Assembly (NCBI GenBank): GCA_002840755.1
Contig: PHBZ01000002.1
Location: forward strand, 310,001-374,000
From: Chloroflexi bacterium HGW-Chloroflexi-10
GTDB lineage: Bacteria; Chloroflexota; Anaerolineae; Anaerolineales; Anaerolineaceae
Reading direction: 5' to 3'
DNA: 64,000 bases
Both the position numbers and the translations under genes were made by a program. How positions within the stretch are numbered: the first letter of the stretch is position 1; each line of letters begins with the position of its first letter. The notes beneath the pieces are model-generated. The model saw only the letters and a list, made by a program, of their open reading frames with translations. It made no database searches and was not told the origin of the DNA. This document shows positions 36,896 through 44,696 of this stretch, in pieces.

Positions 36896-38176
36896 ATGGA
36901 AAAATTTATCATTGAGGGTGGGATTCCATTAAAGGGCGAAATGACGCCCTCTGGAAATAAAAATGCAGCATTACCGTTATTGGCTGCCTGTATTTTAACC
37001 GACGAACCAGTAATTTTACATAATATGCCTCAAATCCTTGATGTTTTGGCAATGAAGAATCTCATCGAAAGTCTCGGCGTGAGCATCGAGTTCATTAATA
37101 AGAACACTTGGAAAATTCACGCCAAAGATGTTCGATTTGCTGATCTCGACCCTGAACTCTGCAAAAAAATAAGGGCTTCAATTCTTTTAGCTGGACCGAT
37201 GGTTGCCAGATGTGGAGAAATGATCTTGCCGCCACCCGGAGGTGATGTTATTGGTCGTAGAAGGGTAGATACCCACATACTCGCTTTAGAAAAATTAGGT
37301 GCCCATGTAGCATATGATCGAATATTCCACTTTACAGCGAACAAACTAACTGGAGCTGATATTTTGCTGGATGAAGCCAGTGTAACTGCCACCGAAAATG
37401 CAATAATGGCCGCTGTAACTGCTACCGGTGATTCCGTAATCAAAAATGCAGCTTCAGAACCACATATACAGGAATTATGCTATCTGCTCAATAAAATGGG
37501 CGCAAACATTGAAAATATAGGCTCTAATACACTTCATATTCATGGAGTACCCAAATTACACGGTTGTGAATTCACCGTAGGACCGGATTATTTGGAAGTC
37601 ATCAGTTTTGTTGGAGCTGCTGTTATTACACATGGAGAAATCACAATTCGAAATGCCGGACATGAATATCTGGATATGATCCGGTTAGTTTTTAATCGTA
37701 TTGGTGTCGTCTGGGAAAAAAGAGGTGCCGATCTGTTTGTACCTGCCGATCAACCATTAAAAATCGAAACTGATTTAGGAAATGCAATTCCGGAGATAAG
37801 TGTCATGCCATGGCCATCCTTCCCAACTGATTTGATGAGTATTGCCATTGTTGTCGCAACACAATCTAAAGGTTCAATGCTATTCCATGATTGGATGTAC
37901 CCCAGCAGAATGTATTTCACAGACAAATTGGTATCCATGGGAGCACAAATTGTTCTTTGTGACCCTCATCGTTGTATTGTCCAGGGACCAACTCCCTTAT
38001 ATAGCGAGAAACTAGAAAGCCCGGATATTCGTGCTGGAATGTCTTTGGTACTTGCCGCCCTATCAGCAAAAGGTAGTTCTGTAATTAGAAATGTTCGTCA
38101 AATCGATCGTGGATATGAAACTGTTGATGAGAAACTCAATTCACTTGGCGCTTCAATAATCAGGGAAGTTGAATAA
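36896..38176 (+). CDS. murA: UDP-N-acetylglucosamine 1-carboxyvinyltransferase with Asp at the catalytic Cys position
   Basis: A 426-residue enolpyruvyl transferase that adds PEP to UDP-GlcNAc in the first committed step of peptidoglycan synthesis. GNKNAALPLLAACIL (Lys22 region) and RVDTHILALEKLGA mark the family. The loop that in E. coli reads PGGCTIG (Cys115) is PGGDVIG, giving Asp117. In mycobacterial and chlamydial MurA the same change removes the site alkylated by fosfomycin. A TATAAT-like box (36867-36872) and a strong GGAGGT precede the ATG. The gene confirms a peptidoglycan wall. Confidence 0.95.
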   Translation: MEKFIIEGGIPLKGEMTPSGNKNAALPLLAACILTDEPVILHNMPQILDVLAMKNLIESLGVSIEFINKNTWKIHAKDVRFADLDPELCKKIRASILLAGPMVARCGEMILPPPGGDVIGRRRVDTHILALEKLGAHVAYDRIFHFTANKLTGADILLDEASVTATENAIMAAVTATGDSVIKNAASEPHIQELCYLLNKMGANIENIGSNTLHIHGVPKLHGCEFTVGPDYLEVISFVGAAVITHGEITIRNAGHEYLDMIRLVFNRIGVVWEKRGADLFVPADQPLKIETDLGNAIPEISVMPWPSFPTDLMSIAIVVATQSKGSMLFHDWMYPSRMYFTDKLVSMGAQIVLCDPHRCIVQGPTPLYSEKLESPDIRAGMSLVLAALSAKGSSVIRNVRQIDRGYETVDEKLNSLGASIIREVE

Positions 38177-38182
38177 CTGAGA

Positions 38183-38209
38183 AAGGAGGCGGTTTATTGC
38201 CGCCTCCTT
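38183..38209. terminator. GC-rich hairpin between convergent murA and trxA
   Basis: AAGGAGGCGG and CCGCCTCCTT (10-bp perfect stem) around loop TTTATTG. It has no clear U tract on either strand, so it may terminate inefficiently or protect the 3' ends of both mRNAs. Confidence 0.6.
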
Positions 38210-38217
38210 AACAATGA

Positions 38218-38562
38218 TTAGTTTTCTGAAATTACTTCTAAAAATTGATTAACCACATCTCTTAGCATTCCTTCAGGTAAGGCGCCAACTTGCCGATGTG
38301 CGATCTTACCTTTACTAACAAACAACATGGTGGGAATCCCCTGGACGCCGAACCTTGTTGCCCAGTCGGGATTTTCATCAGTATTTACTTTTGCGATAAT
38401 CAATTTTCCGGCATATTCTTTTGAAAGTTTTTCCAAAATTGGCGCAACCATACGACAAGGACCGCACCAGGGTGCCCAAAAATCAACAACTACAGGAAGT
38501 TCTGATTGTAGTACTGTTTTTTCAAACGCTTCATCGGTAACATGAATGGGTTCATCAAACAT
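38218..38562 (-). CDS. trxA: Thioredoxin
   Basis: A 114-residue thioredoxin with the redox site WAPWCGPCRMV (about 31-41) and the cis-Pro loop GIPTMLFV. It is cytoplasmic; it reduces protein disulfides with thioredoxin reductase. Good ribosome site (AAGGAG) before the ATG. An inverted repeat lies in the upstream promoter region. The gene is alone on its strand between murA and the signalling operon. Confidence 0.95.
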   Translation of the reverse strand: MFDEPIHVTDEAFEKTVLQSELPVVVDFWAPWCGPCRMVAPILEKLSKEYAGKLIIAKVNTDENPDWATRFGVQGIPTMLFVSKGKIAHRQVGALPEGMLRDVVNQFLEVISEN

Positions 38563-38593
38563 AATTCACTCCTTAACCCCAAAATCTATATTT

Positions 38594-38614
38594 GTATACT
38601 CCCCATGAGTATAC
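38594..38614. promoter_or_regulatory. Inverted repeat upstream of trxA
   Basis: GTATACTC, five bases, GAGTATAC: two 8-bp arms in perfect inversion, about 30 bp upstream of the trxA start. TATACT on the minus strand could also be a -10 box. The arrangement would suit an operator for a dimeric regulator, or a chance palindrome. Confidence 0.4.
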
Positions 38615-38651
38615 CACATGTAGTAAAAACCATTGTAAACCTTATACACAT

Positions 38652-39377
38652 TTATTTTTCGGCTTGCCGTTTGAAATCAACAAAGCGATAACCCACGCCG
38701 CGCTCCGTTAAAATATATTTTGGATTGGCAGGATCTTCTTCAAGTTTTTGTCGCAAATAATTGATATATAACCGTACATAGTGAGGCTCATCGCGATACT
38801 CGTACCCCCAAACACGAGAAAGCAGCTGATCATATGTTAGTACCCAACCAGTATTCTTTACTAAATGATAAAGAAGTCGATACTCTGTTGGACGTAACTT
38901 AATTAATTCACCATTTAACCAGATTTCTCTTTTTGAGAAATCCAATTTCAATCTTGAATCAACTTCTATAATATCCGGTGATTCACCTGAACTGCTCTCT
39001 AATCGCCGCAAAACGGCCCTTACCCTACTAACCAGTTCTCTGGGACTAAAAGGTTTAGTAACATAATCATCAGCTCCTAATTCCAAGCCCTTAACACGAT
39101 CGTCTTCCTCGCCCTTCGCGGTTAACATTATCACCGGTACATTACTGATCTCCCTTAACATGCTTAGAACTTCAAAACCATCAATATCCGGCAGCATAAC
39201 ATCTAACAGAACCAGATCGGGCAATGAATCGCGGTATGATTGCAAAGCTTGCATTCCACGATATGCTTCAACAACTTGAAACCCATCATGTTCCAGGTTT
39301 AAACGAATGAAACGCGCCATTCGTTCTTCATCATCAACCACCAAAATTACTTTATTTTTAAAACTATCATCAACCAT
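38652..39377 (-). CDS. OmpR/PhoB-family response regulator
   Basis: A 241-residue regulator with an N-terminal receiver (about 10-122): acidic pair DD15-16, phosphoacceptor Asp59 in LVLLDVMLPD, Thr in VIMLTAKG and Lys in YVTKPFSP. A winged-helix DNA-binding domain follows (about 140-235, LRPTEYRLLYHLVKN and YDQLLSRVWGYEY). It is last in the six-gene kinase/PP2C/FHA operon (11 bp after the 79-residue gene), and no histidine kinase is beside it. It may be linked to the Ser/Thr kinase, or to a sensor elsewhere. Confidence 0.93.
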   Translation of the reverse strand: MVDDSFKNKVILVVDDEERMARFIRLNLEHDGFQVVEAYRGMQALQSYRDSLPDLVLLDVMLPDIDGFEVLSMLREISNVPVIMLTAKGEEDDRVKGLELGADDYVTKPFSPRELVSRVRAVLRRLESSSGESPDIIEVDSRLKLDFSKREIWLNGELIKLRPTEYRLLYHLVKNTGWVLTYDQLLSRVWGYEYRDEPHYVRLYINYLRQKLEEDPANPKYILTERGVGYRFVDFKRQAEK

Positions 39378-39388
39378 AACAACCAGCT

Positions 39389-39628
39389 TTATCCACGAAC
39401 GAACGAAACTATTTCTTCTTCCTCACCAGAAGGTACAATTTCAATAAAATTGATACGATGCATTGGCCAAATAACAGTGGTTACATTGGTATCTAAATAG
39501 CTTATATCTTTTCCGTCTTTTCTTCTGGGGCCTTTTACAATGATCAATTGATCTTTTGGGGAAGGCATATCTTCAATTTCTCCAAATACAGCTTCTTCAT
39601 TATTTATATGAATAATCGCACTGATCAT
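39389..39628 (-). CDS. Small conserved-looking protein of the signalling operon
   Basis: A 79-residue, acidic-ended protein (MISAIIHINNEEAVFGEIEDMPS ends with EEEEIVSFVRG) that I do not recognise. It has a probable beta-sheet core and no signal peptide, membrane segment or Cys. Its place between the FHA gene and the response regulator (10- and 11-bp gaps) and a good ribosome site (AAGGAG) argue that it is a real gene. It could be a small adaptor or anti-regulator; that is a guess. Confidence 0.75.
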   Translation of the reverse strand: MISAIIHINNEEAVFGEIEDMPSPKDQLIIVKGPRRKDGKDISYLDTNVTTVIWPMHRINFIEIVPSGEEEEIVSFVRG

Positions 39629-39638
39629 TTATTACTCC

Positions 39639-40169
39639 TTATCGAATAATAATTTGAATCTTCAATTTTCCCAATGCGATAATGTCACCATGATTTAACG
39701 GGTAATCTACATGGGGGACTATTTTTTGACCATTAACCCGGGTGCCATTGGAAGATCCTAAATCCATTATTGCTACTCTGTTTCGTGACACTTTCAATGC
39801 AGCATGCAAACGAGAAACGCCTTGAGCATATGCATCAAAAGCGGATAAATCAACATCAGGTAAAATTGGCTGTCCTTCAGCTACTCGACCGAGAGTAAAT
39901 TCTGTTCTTCCGGCTAATTGAAGAGTTTGCTTATTCTCAATAACAAACAACGCAAGTTCTGCATTCATTGTATTTTTATTATCTTTGTTTTCTGAATGGA
40001 CATCTTTAGAATTAACCGAATCCAAATTGGTATCGTCCAATATTTCACTCGGGGTTCTTTGAATTGATTGCGTTGTGAGATAATCCAAAGAAATTAGTCG
40101 TGCTCCGCACTCGCTGCAAAACAATGCTCCAGGCAATTCTTTATGATGGCAATTAGGACAAATTATCAT
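39639..40169 (-). CDS. Zinc-ribbon and FHA-domain protein
   Basis: A 176-residue protein. CPNC at 4-7 and CSEC at 18-21 form a zinc ribbon; an FHA domain (about 85-175) has LGRVAEGQPILPDVDL, VSRLHAALKV and LGSSNGTRVNGQKI, the residues that bind phosphothreonine peptides (Arg, Ser, His, Asn). It probably reads Thr phosphorylation by the kinase in the same operon. The ATG overlaps the stop of the J/VWA gene by 4 bp. Confidence 0.88.
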   Translation of the reverse strand: MIICPNCHHKELPGALFCSECGARLISLDYLTTQSIQRTPSEILDDTNLDSVNSKDVHSENKDNKNTMNAELALFVIENKQTLQLAGRTEFTLGRVAEGQPILPDVDLSAFDAYAQGVSRLHAALKVSRNRVAIMDLGSSNGTRVNGQKIVPHVDYPLNHGDIIALGKLKIQIIIR

Positions 40170-41635
40170 TTTCTATCGTTCTCCGGTTGGGGTAACATCA
40201 ACAATGATCGGGTACCATATTTTATCTTTTTTTCACCCAATTCAGTTAAAGATTTTTGTGCTTGCAAATTCTGTGCTTCTTCTAATACCGTATGGGCTAA
40301 TTGGCGATCTCCTCTGGCCAATAAATGGGTTGCTACATGATGTAAATGTTTTGTGGCTCTTGATATATCACCATTTTTTACTTCAATTCTCGCCTTTTCC
40401 TGTATTCGGTATAAAGTTAAATGTGACATGGCATCAACAATAGCGGACGGTGGCATTTCTTTTTCCATATTTATCCGAATTGAGCGCTTAAAATCGAAAA
40501 ATAATCGGGTCTTATGGACGGGGTTTGATGGAATATCTAATTTAATCGTACCATTTGCGATGCGTATTTCTGTAATTGTATCGGGTAAATTTTTTATTTT
40601 GAATTCGAATATTATCCGAAGATGTTTACCCATATACAAATTTCCCATTTGTACAGGAGAAATAGGGTCTAAATTTGAAAGATCCGGGCTGTAACGAAAT
40701 GCATATGTTAATTCTACAAGTGGATCTAATTCAAAGTGAAGACGTACAGATTGAGCAAATAAAACACCCAGAGATTTTATTTTTTCAGTAAGTGAATTAT
40801 ACATTTCTTGTGCGTTGCTGACAAATTGGGTTTCACCACCCGCAATTCGTGCCATTTCATCAAGGAATTGGTCGTTCCATTCCTCACCAATACCGATTGC
40901 CTGAAATGAAATTCCTTCTTGGGTTGCAGTTCGAATTAATTCTAACGACGCTTTTTCATCCCCGTAGGTATGCCCATCAGTAATTAGAATTAATTGACGC
41001 ACCTGTTCGTCTTTTTTTATCGAGCGCAATACTTCCACCCCAGTGTACAATCCCTGATAAATTTCTGTAGCACCAAAAGCTTGCAAAGACTGAATTTTTG
41101 TAACTGCATTTGTAATATTTGCAATTTTTGTTGGTTCTAAAATAACTTCAGCGCGATCACTAAAAGCTACAATGGAAAAAACATCTATTGGCCTTAACAA
41201 CTTTATAAAATTGATAGATTCAGATTTGATTTTTTCAAGCAGAGATCCCTGCATGGATGTTGAGCGATCTAAGACAAGACAAACATTTACGGGTGGTAAA
41301 ACGCTCACATCAAGATCTTTTGTAGGGAATATATCCAATAAAAGATAAAAAACTTGTGTCCCTTCAATTAATGGAACTGCAGACCGGCTATAATATGCAT
41401 TAACTTGAATAGGTTTGAATGAACGCTGCTCGGGAGGAATTTTTTCATCATATTCTGCTCGTTTGCGCGGATCGATTAGAGTCTCATAAGCACGTTGAAT
41501 TCCAATAAACTTTTCTTGAAATTCAGGAGATGGATTCAAATCCGGATGATACATTTTTGCCATATCAAAATAGGCTTTTCGGATCTCGTCCGGTGTAGCA
41601 TCTATTGATAATTCAAGCTGATTATAAAACTCCAT
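40166..41635 (-). CDS. J-domain and von Willebrand A-domain fusion protein
   Basis: A 489-residue fusion. Residues 1-65 form a J domain with the DnaK-stimulating HPD at 30-32. Residues about 95-300 form a VWA domain with a complete MIDAS DRSTS (123-127, Asp-x-Ser-x-Ser) and LITDGHTYGDE. The C-terminal part (about 300-489) is a mix of beta strands (VQMGNLYMGKHLRIIFEFKI) and helices. No signal peptide, so cytoplasmic. It may couple Hsp70 to a metal-dependent partner in signalling. The J-VWA order is unusual. Confidence 0.85.
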   Translation of the reverse strand: MEFYNQLELSIDATPDEIRKAYFDMAKMYHPDLNPSPEFQEKFIGIQRAYETLIDPRKRAEYDEKIPPEQRSFKPIQVNAYYSRSAVPLIEGTQVFYLLLDIFPTKDLDVSVLPPVNVCLVLDRSTSMQGSLLEKIKSESINFIKLLRPIDVFSIVAFSDRAEVILEPTKIANITNAVTKIQSLQAFGATEIYQGLYTGVEVLRSIKKDEQVRQLILITDGHTYGDEKASLELIRTATQEGISFQAIGIGEEWNDQFLDEMARIAGGETQFVSNAQEMYNSLTEKIKSLGVLFAQSVRLHFELDPLVELTYAFRYSPDLSNLDPISPVQMGNLYMGKHLRIIFEFKIKNLPDTITEIRIANGTIKLDIPSNPVHKTRLFFDFKRSIRINMEKEMPPSAIVDAMSHLTLYRIQEKARIEVKNGDISRATKHLHHVATHLLARGDRQLAHTVLEEAQNLQAQKSLTELGEKKIKYGTRSLLMLPQPENDRK

Positions 41636-41648
41636 AAGGTTCCTGATT

Positions 41649-42545
41649 TTAAATCATTTTTATGAGAATCACACTAATATTGTCTGGTCCACCAGCTTTA
41701 TTGGCAGCATTTACTAACTCAGAGCACGCTATTGCTGGTGTTTCATGTGATGTGGCAATTCTAAATATTTCATCTTCATTTATAGTTCCCCACAAACCAT
41801 CACTACAAATCAAGATATATCCAGGTCTGGGTAATGGGGACGTTTGAATATCAGGTCGAAATGGTTCTGCTTGACCAAGTGCTCGATATAAGACATTTTT
41901 ATTTGGATGATTTTTTGCTTCTTCCTCATTAATTTGACCTAAATCCAATAACCTACGTACTAAAGAATGATCAGCGGTCATCGCTTCCATTCTACCATCA
42001 GGATAAATATAATATAGTCTTGAATCGCCAACATGAGCTATAGTTACCTGCTCACCTAAAACAAGAGCAGCAGTAATAGTTGTGCCACCGCCAGGAGCTT
42101 TCTGCATTACGGCCTGCTGTGCCATTCGTACACCATTTTCCATAATTTCTTGTAAACTTTCAGACGGCATCTCTGAATTATTACTAAATAAAGGAAAATA
42201 AAGCTTCTTTACAATATGCTCACCCATTGCTCTTACCGCAGCAGTACTCGCCACTTCTCCAAACTGATGCCCACCCATTCCATCAGCTACAATAAAAACA
42301 CCAAATGGAACGTCATTTTGAATATTGGCAAATGTCGCATTAAACCAAAATATCGCATCCTCATTATGGTCTCGTTGGCGACCCACTGATTGGCCACAAC
42401 CAACAATCAGTTGTGAAGGCTGAACCAGCAAACTCTCTTTTGTTACTGCACGAAGCTGTTCTTCAGATAATGGTGCTGTTTCTACATGGACAATTGTTGT
42501 GACCTTGTTGTCCTTTTGAAACAGTTTTTTGAAGAAATCAATCAC
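41649..42545 (-). CDS. PP2C-type Ser/Thr protein phosphatase
   Basis: A 298-residue phosphatase with the PPM signatures RDHNEDAIFW (first metal Asp), VADGMGGHQFGEVAS, HVGDSRLYYI, ALGQ, ICSDGLWG and GGPDNISVILI. It is a full-length single-domain enzyme, preceded by about 45 residues that may be disordered. It starts 26 bp after the kinase stop. It should reverse phosphorylation by the kinase in the same operon. Confidence 0.92.
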   Translation of the reverse strand: MIDFFKKLFQKDNKVTTIVHVETAPLSEEQLRAVTKESLLVQPSQLIVGCGQSVGRQRDHNEDAIFWFNATFANIQNDVPFGVFIVADGMGGHQFGEVASTAAVRAMGEHIVKKLYFPLFSNNSEMPSESLQEIMENGVRMAQQAVMQKAPGGGTTITAALVLGEQVTIAHVGDSRLYYIYPDGRMEAMTADHSLVRRLLDLGQINEEEAKNHPNKNVLYRALGQAEPFRPDIQTSPLPRPGYILICSDGLWGTINEDEIFRIATSHETPAIACSELVNAANKAGGPDNISVILIKMI

Positions 42546-42571
42546 GTTTTGCCTCCACTAAAATATTTTGA

Positions 42572-44449
42572 TTACGCATACAATGCATAGATAAAGTGAT
42601 CGCTGGATCCCACATAACAAATATCATTAATTACCAATGGTGATCCAGTAATCGGGCCATTGGTACTATATTTCCATCGCAGTTGTCCATTTTTTAACTC
42701 AATACAATATAGTTTACCATCAGCAGCACCGCAATAAACAGCATCCTGATAAATGGTTGGTGAACCACTCACCTGATGTTCCGTTTTATACCGCCAAATT
42801 TCTTTTGCGTTTCCTGCTTCAAGACAATAAATGTTATTATCAGCAGAGCCAAAAACGATCGAGTAATCTTTTTTTGCTGGGGATGACACCGATCCCTTTC
42901 CCATCCTAAAACGCCAAACAACCCACCCGGATTTTGCATCTAAAGCATAAAAAGTTGAATCTAACGAAGAAAAATAAACAATACCATCTTCTACAATGGG
43001 TGAAGATGTAATTGCTCGTTTGGCTTTAAATCGCCATTTCACCTGTCCACGAAAATCTCCGCAGAAAAAATCTCCCAACTCAGTACCTGCGTAAACAAAA
43101 TCTTTAGAAATAAACGGAGATGTACGAATTGGAGACCCAGCATCCATACGCCACGTGATTCGATTTGAAATCAAATTGACAGCATAAAGAAAACCATCAT
43201 CAGATCCAAAAAACACATGGCCTTCTGCAATCCTGGGAGAGCTTCGAATCGGACCATCGGCCTGAAAAACCCAACTTTGGTTCCCTGTTCGTGTTGAAAC
43301 AGCATACAAATTTTTATCTTCTGAGCCAAATATCAAATTCCCATCATTAAGGACGGGCCTTCCAACAATACCTCCAGCGGTTGGGAATTTCCATTGAAAT
43401 TCTCCATTAGCAGCATCAAGACAATAAATATTGTTATCATAAGAACCGCAATAAATCTTGCCATTTTCAAAAACGATGGAACCTCGAATTTCATCTTCTG
43501 TTTTAAATGTCCAAATTGGCTTTAAATTCTGGTCCTTTACCACTGGATTGATATTAATCCGAGATAAAGCACCTGTTTTCTTCGCCACTGATAATAACGC
43601 TTCTTTAAAATCAATGATTGATTTATAACGATCTGCTGGGTCATATTGTAATGAAGTAAAAATCACAGTTTCTAATTCCACAGAAATACGTGGATTTATT
43701 GACCGTATCGGACGTTCTGAAAAAGAAAAAGGTGCTTCCATTCGCGGATCACGATTGGTTAATAAATGATGTAAAGTAGCACCTAAGGCATAAATATCTG
43801 CAACAGGTGTAGCCTCTCCACGATATTGCTCAGGCGGCGAGTACCCCTCTGTCCCAATCATTGTCCCTTTTTGTCCTGTTTTAAAATTTTTCGCAATCCC
43901 AAAATCCACAAGGATTGCACGGCCATGTTGATTCACCATTACATTACTGGGCTTCATATCACGAAAAATAATTGGTTCCGGTTTGTGTGAATGGAGATAA
44001 TCTAATACATCGCACAACTCAATCGCCCAGGCAATGACTTTATCTTCCGATAACGGTCCGTTTTCATCAGACAAAATAGCTTCTAAATCTTTTCCATGGA
44101 TATATTCAATTACCAAATATGAACGATCGTCTTTTGAAAAAAAATCATATATTTGAGGGATCGCATCGTGGTTTAATGTTACTAGAATATTTGCTTCACG
44201 TTCAAAATTTTGGACAATCGTTTGACGCACCAGAGGGTCCGGTGCATTATTAATCATTTCTTTAACAGCTACCAACTTGATTACATTTGGAAAATGCAAA
44301 TCTCTGGCACGATAAACAGAACCCATACCCCCAACACCAACCACATCCTGAACTTGATATCGGTTCATCAAAGTTATTCCAGGTTGTAATTGTTTAACCG
44401 AATTCGGGCCTTGGGAGTTAAAACTTGAAGTTATTCGCTGAGTATCCAG
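42572..44449 (-). CDS. Ser/Thr protein kinase fused to an eight-repeat PQQ-like propeller
   Basis: From the CTG at 44449 the product is 625 residues. Kinase (about 28-290): G-loop GVGGMGSVY, VAIK-Lys63, catalytic FRDMKPSN (Asp164) and DFG182. The C-terminal part (about 310-625) contains eight WxF...G...SP repeats of about 40 residues, an eight-bladed PQQ-type propeller. No membrane segment separates them, so the propeller is cytoplasmic. I chose CTG because AGGAGG lies 5 nt ahead (44460-44455) and translation between 44449 and 44371 gives LQPGITLMNRY, the leader common before these kinase domains. A downstream TTG/ATG (44371/44368) would cut that segment and has no ribosome site. Confidence 0.85.
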   Translation of the reverse strand: MDTQRITSSFNSQGPNSVKQLQPGITLMNRYQVQDVVGVGGMGSVYRARDLHFPNVIKLVAVKEMINNAPDPLVRQTIVQNFEREANILVTLNHDAIPQIYDFFSKDDRSYLVIEYIHGKDLEAILSDENGPLSEDKVIAWAIELCDVLDYLHSHKPEPIIFRDMKPSNVMVNQHGRAILVDFGIAKNFKTGQKGTMIGTEGYSPPEQYRGEATPVADIYALGATLHHLLTNRDPRMEAPFSFSERPIRSINPRISVELETVIFTSLQYDPADRYKSIIDFKEALLSVAKKTGALSRININPVVKDQNLKPIWTFKTEDEIRGSIVFENGKIYCGSYDNNIYCLDAANGEFQWKFPTAGGIVGRPVLNDGNLIFGSEDKNLYAVSTRTGNQSWVFQADGPIRSSPRIAEGHVFFGSDDGFLYAVNLISNRITWRMDAGSPIRTSPFISKDFVYAGTELGDFFCGDFRGQVKWRFKAKRAITSSPIVEDGIVYFSSLDSTFYALDAKSGWVVWRFRMGKGSVSSPAKKDYSIVFGSADNNIYCLEAGNAKEIWRYKTEHQVSGSPTIYQDAVYCGAADGKLYCIELKNGQLRWKYSTNGPITGSPLVINDICYVGSSDHFIYALYA

Positions 44450-44454
44450 CTCTC

Positions 44455-44460
44455 CCTCCT
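44455..44460 (-). promoter_or_regulatory. Shine-Dalgarno that fixes the kinase start at CTG
   Basis: AGGAGG on the minus strand, five nucleotides before CTG (44449-44447). No ATG, GTG or TTG lies within 20 nt downstream in frame. Confidence 0.65.
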
Positions 44461-44505
44461 GGATGGAAAATATATAAAAAATGAGTTAGAGAACAATATT
44501 AAATG

Positions 44506-44534
44506 ATTATAAGCTTCAAATCATTGAAAAGCAA
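44506..44534 (-). promoter_or_regulatory. Predicted promoter of the six-gene signalling operon
   Basis: TTGCTT (44534-44529), 17-nt spacer and TATAAT (44511-44506), minus strand. A start near 44499 gives a 50-nt leader to the CTG. Confidence 0.55.
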
Positions 44535-44696
44535 ATCAAGTTCGGAGTGTATTTTATCAATAAAAGTTTAAACGATTACATGAAATTAAAAGAAACCTGT
44601 AACTATACATTATCGTGTCGAGTTTGTAGAATAAATTGTGCATATTCAAATCGAATAAGCATTATGATGTAAACCCAAACTTACCCCAGGAGAATT

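Noticed and set aside
44460..44696. A riboswitch or small RNA in the 247-bp kinase-glnA gap
   Set aside because: No strong conserved stem or known motif is visible; only promoter-like and ribosome-site elements.
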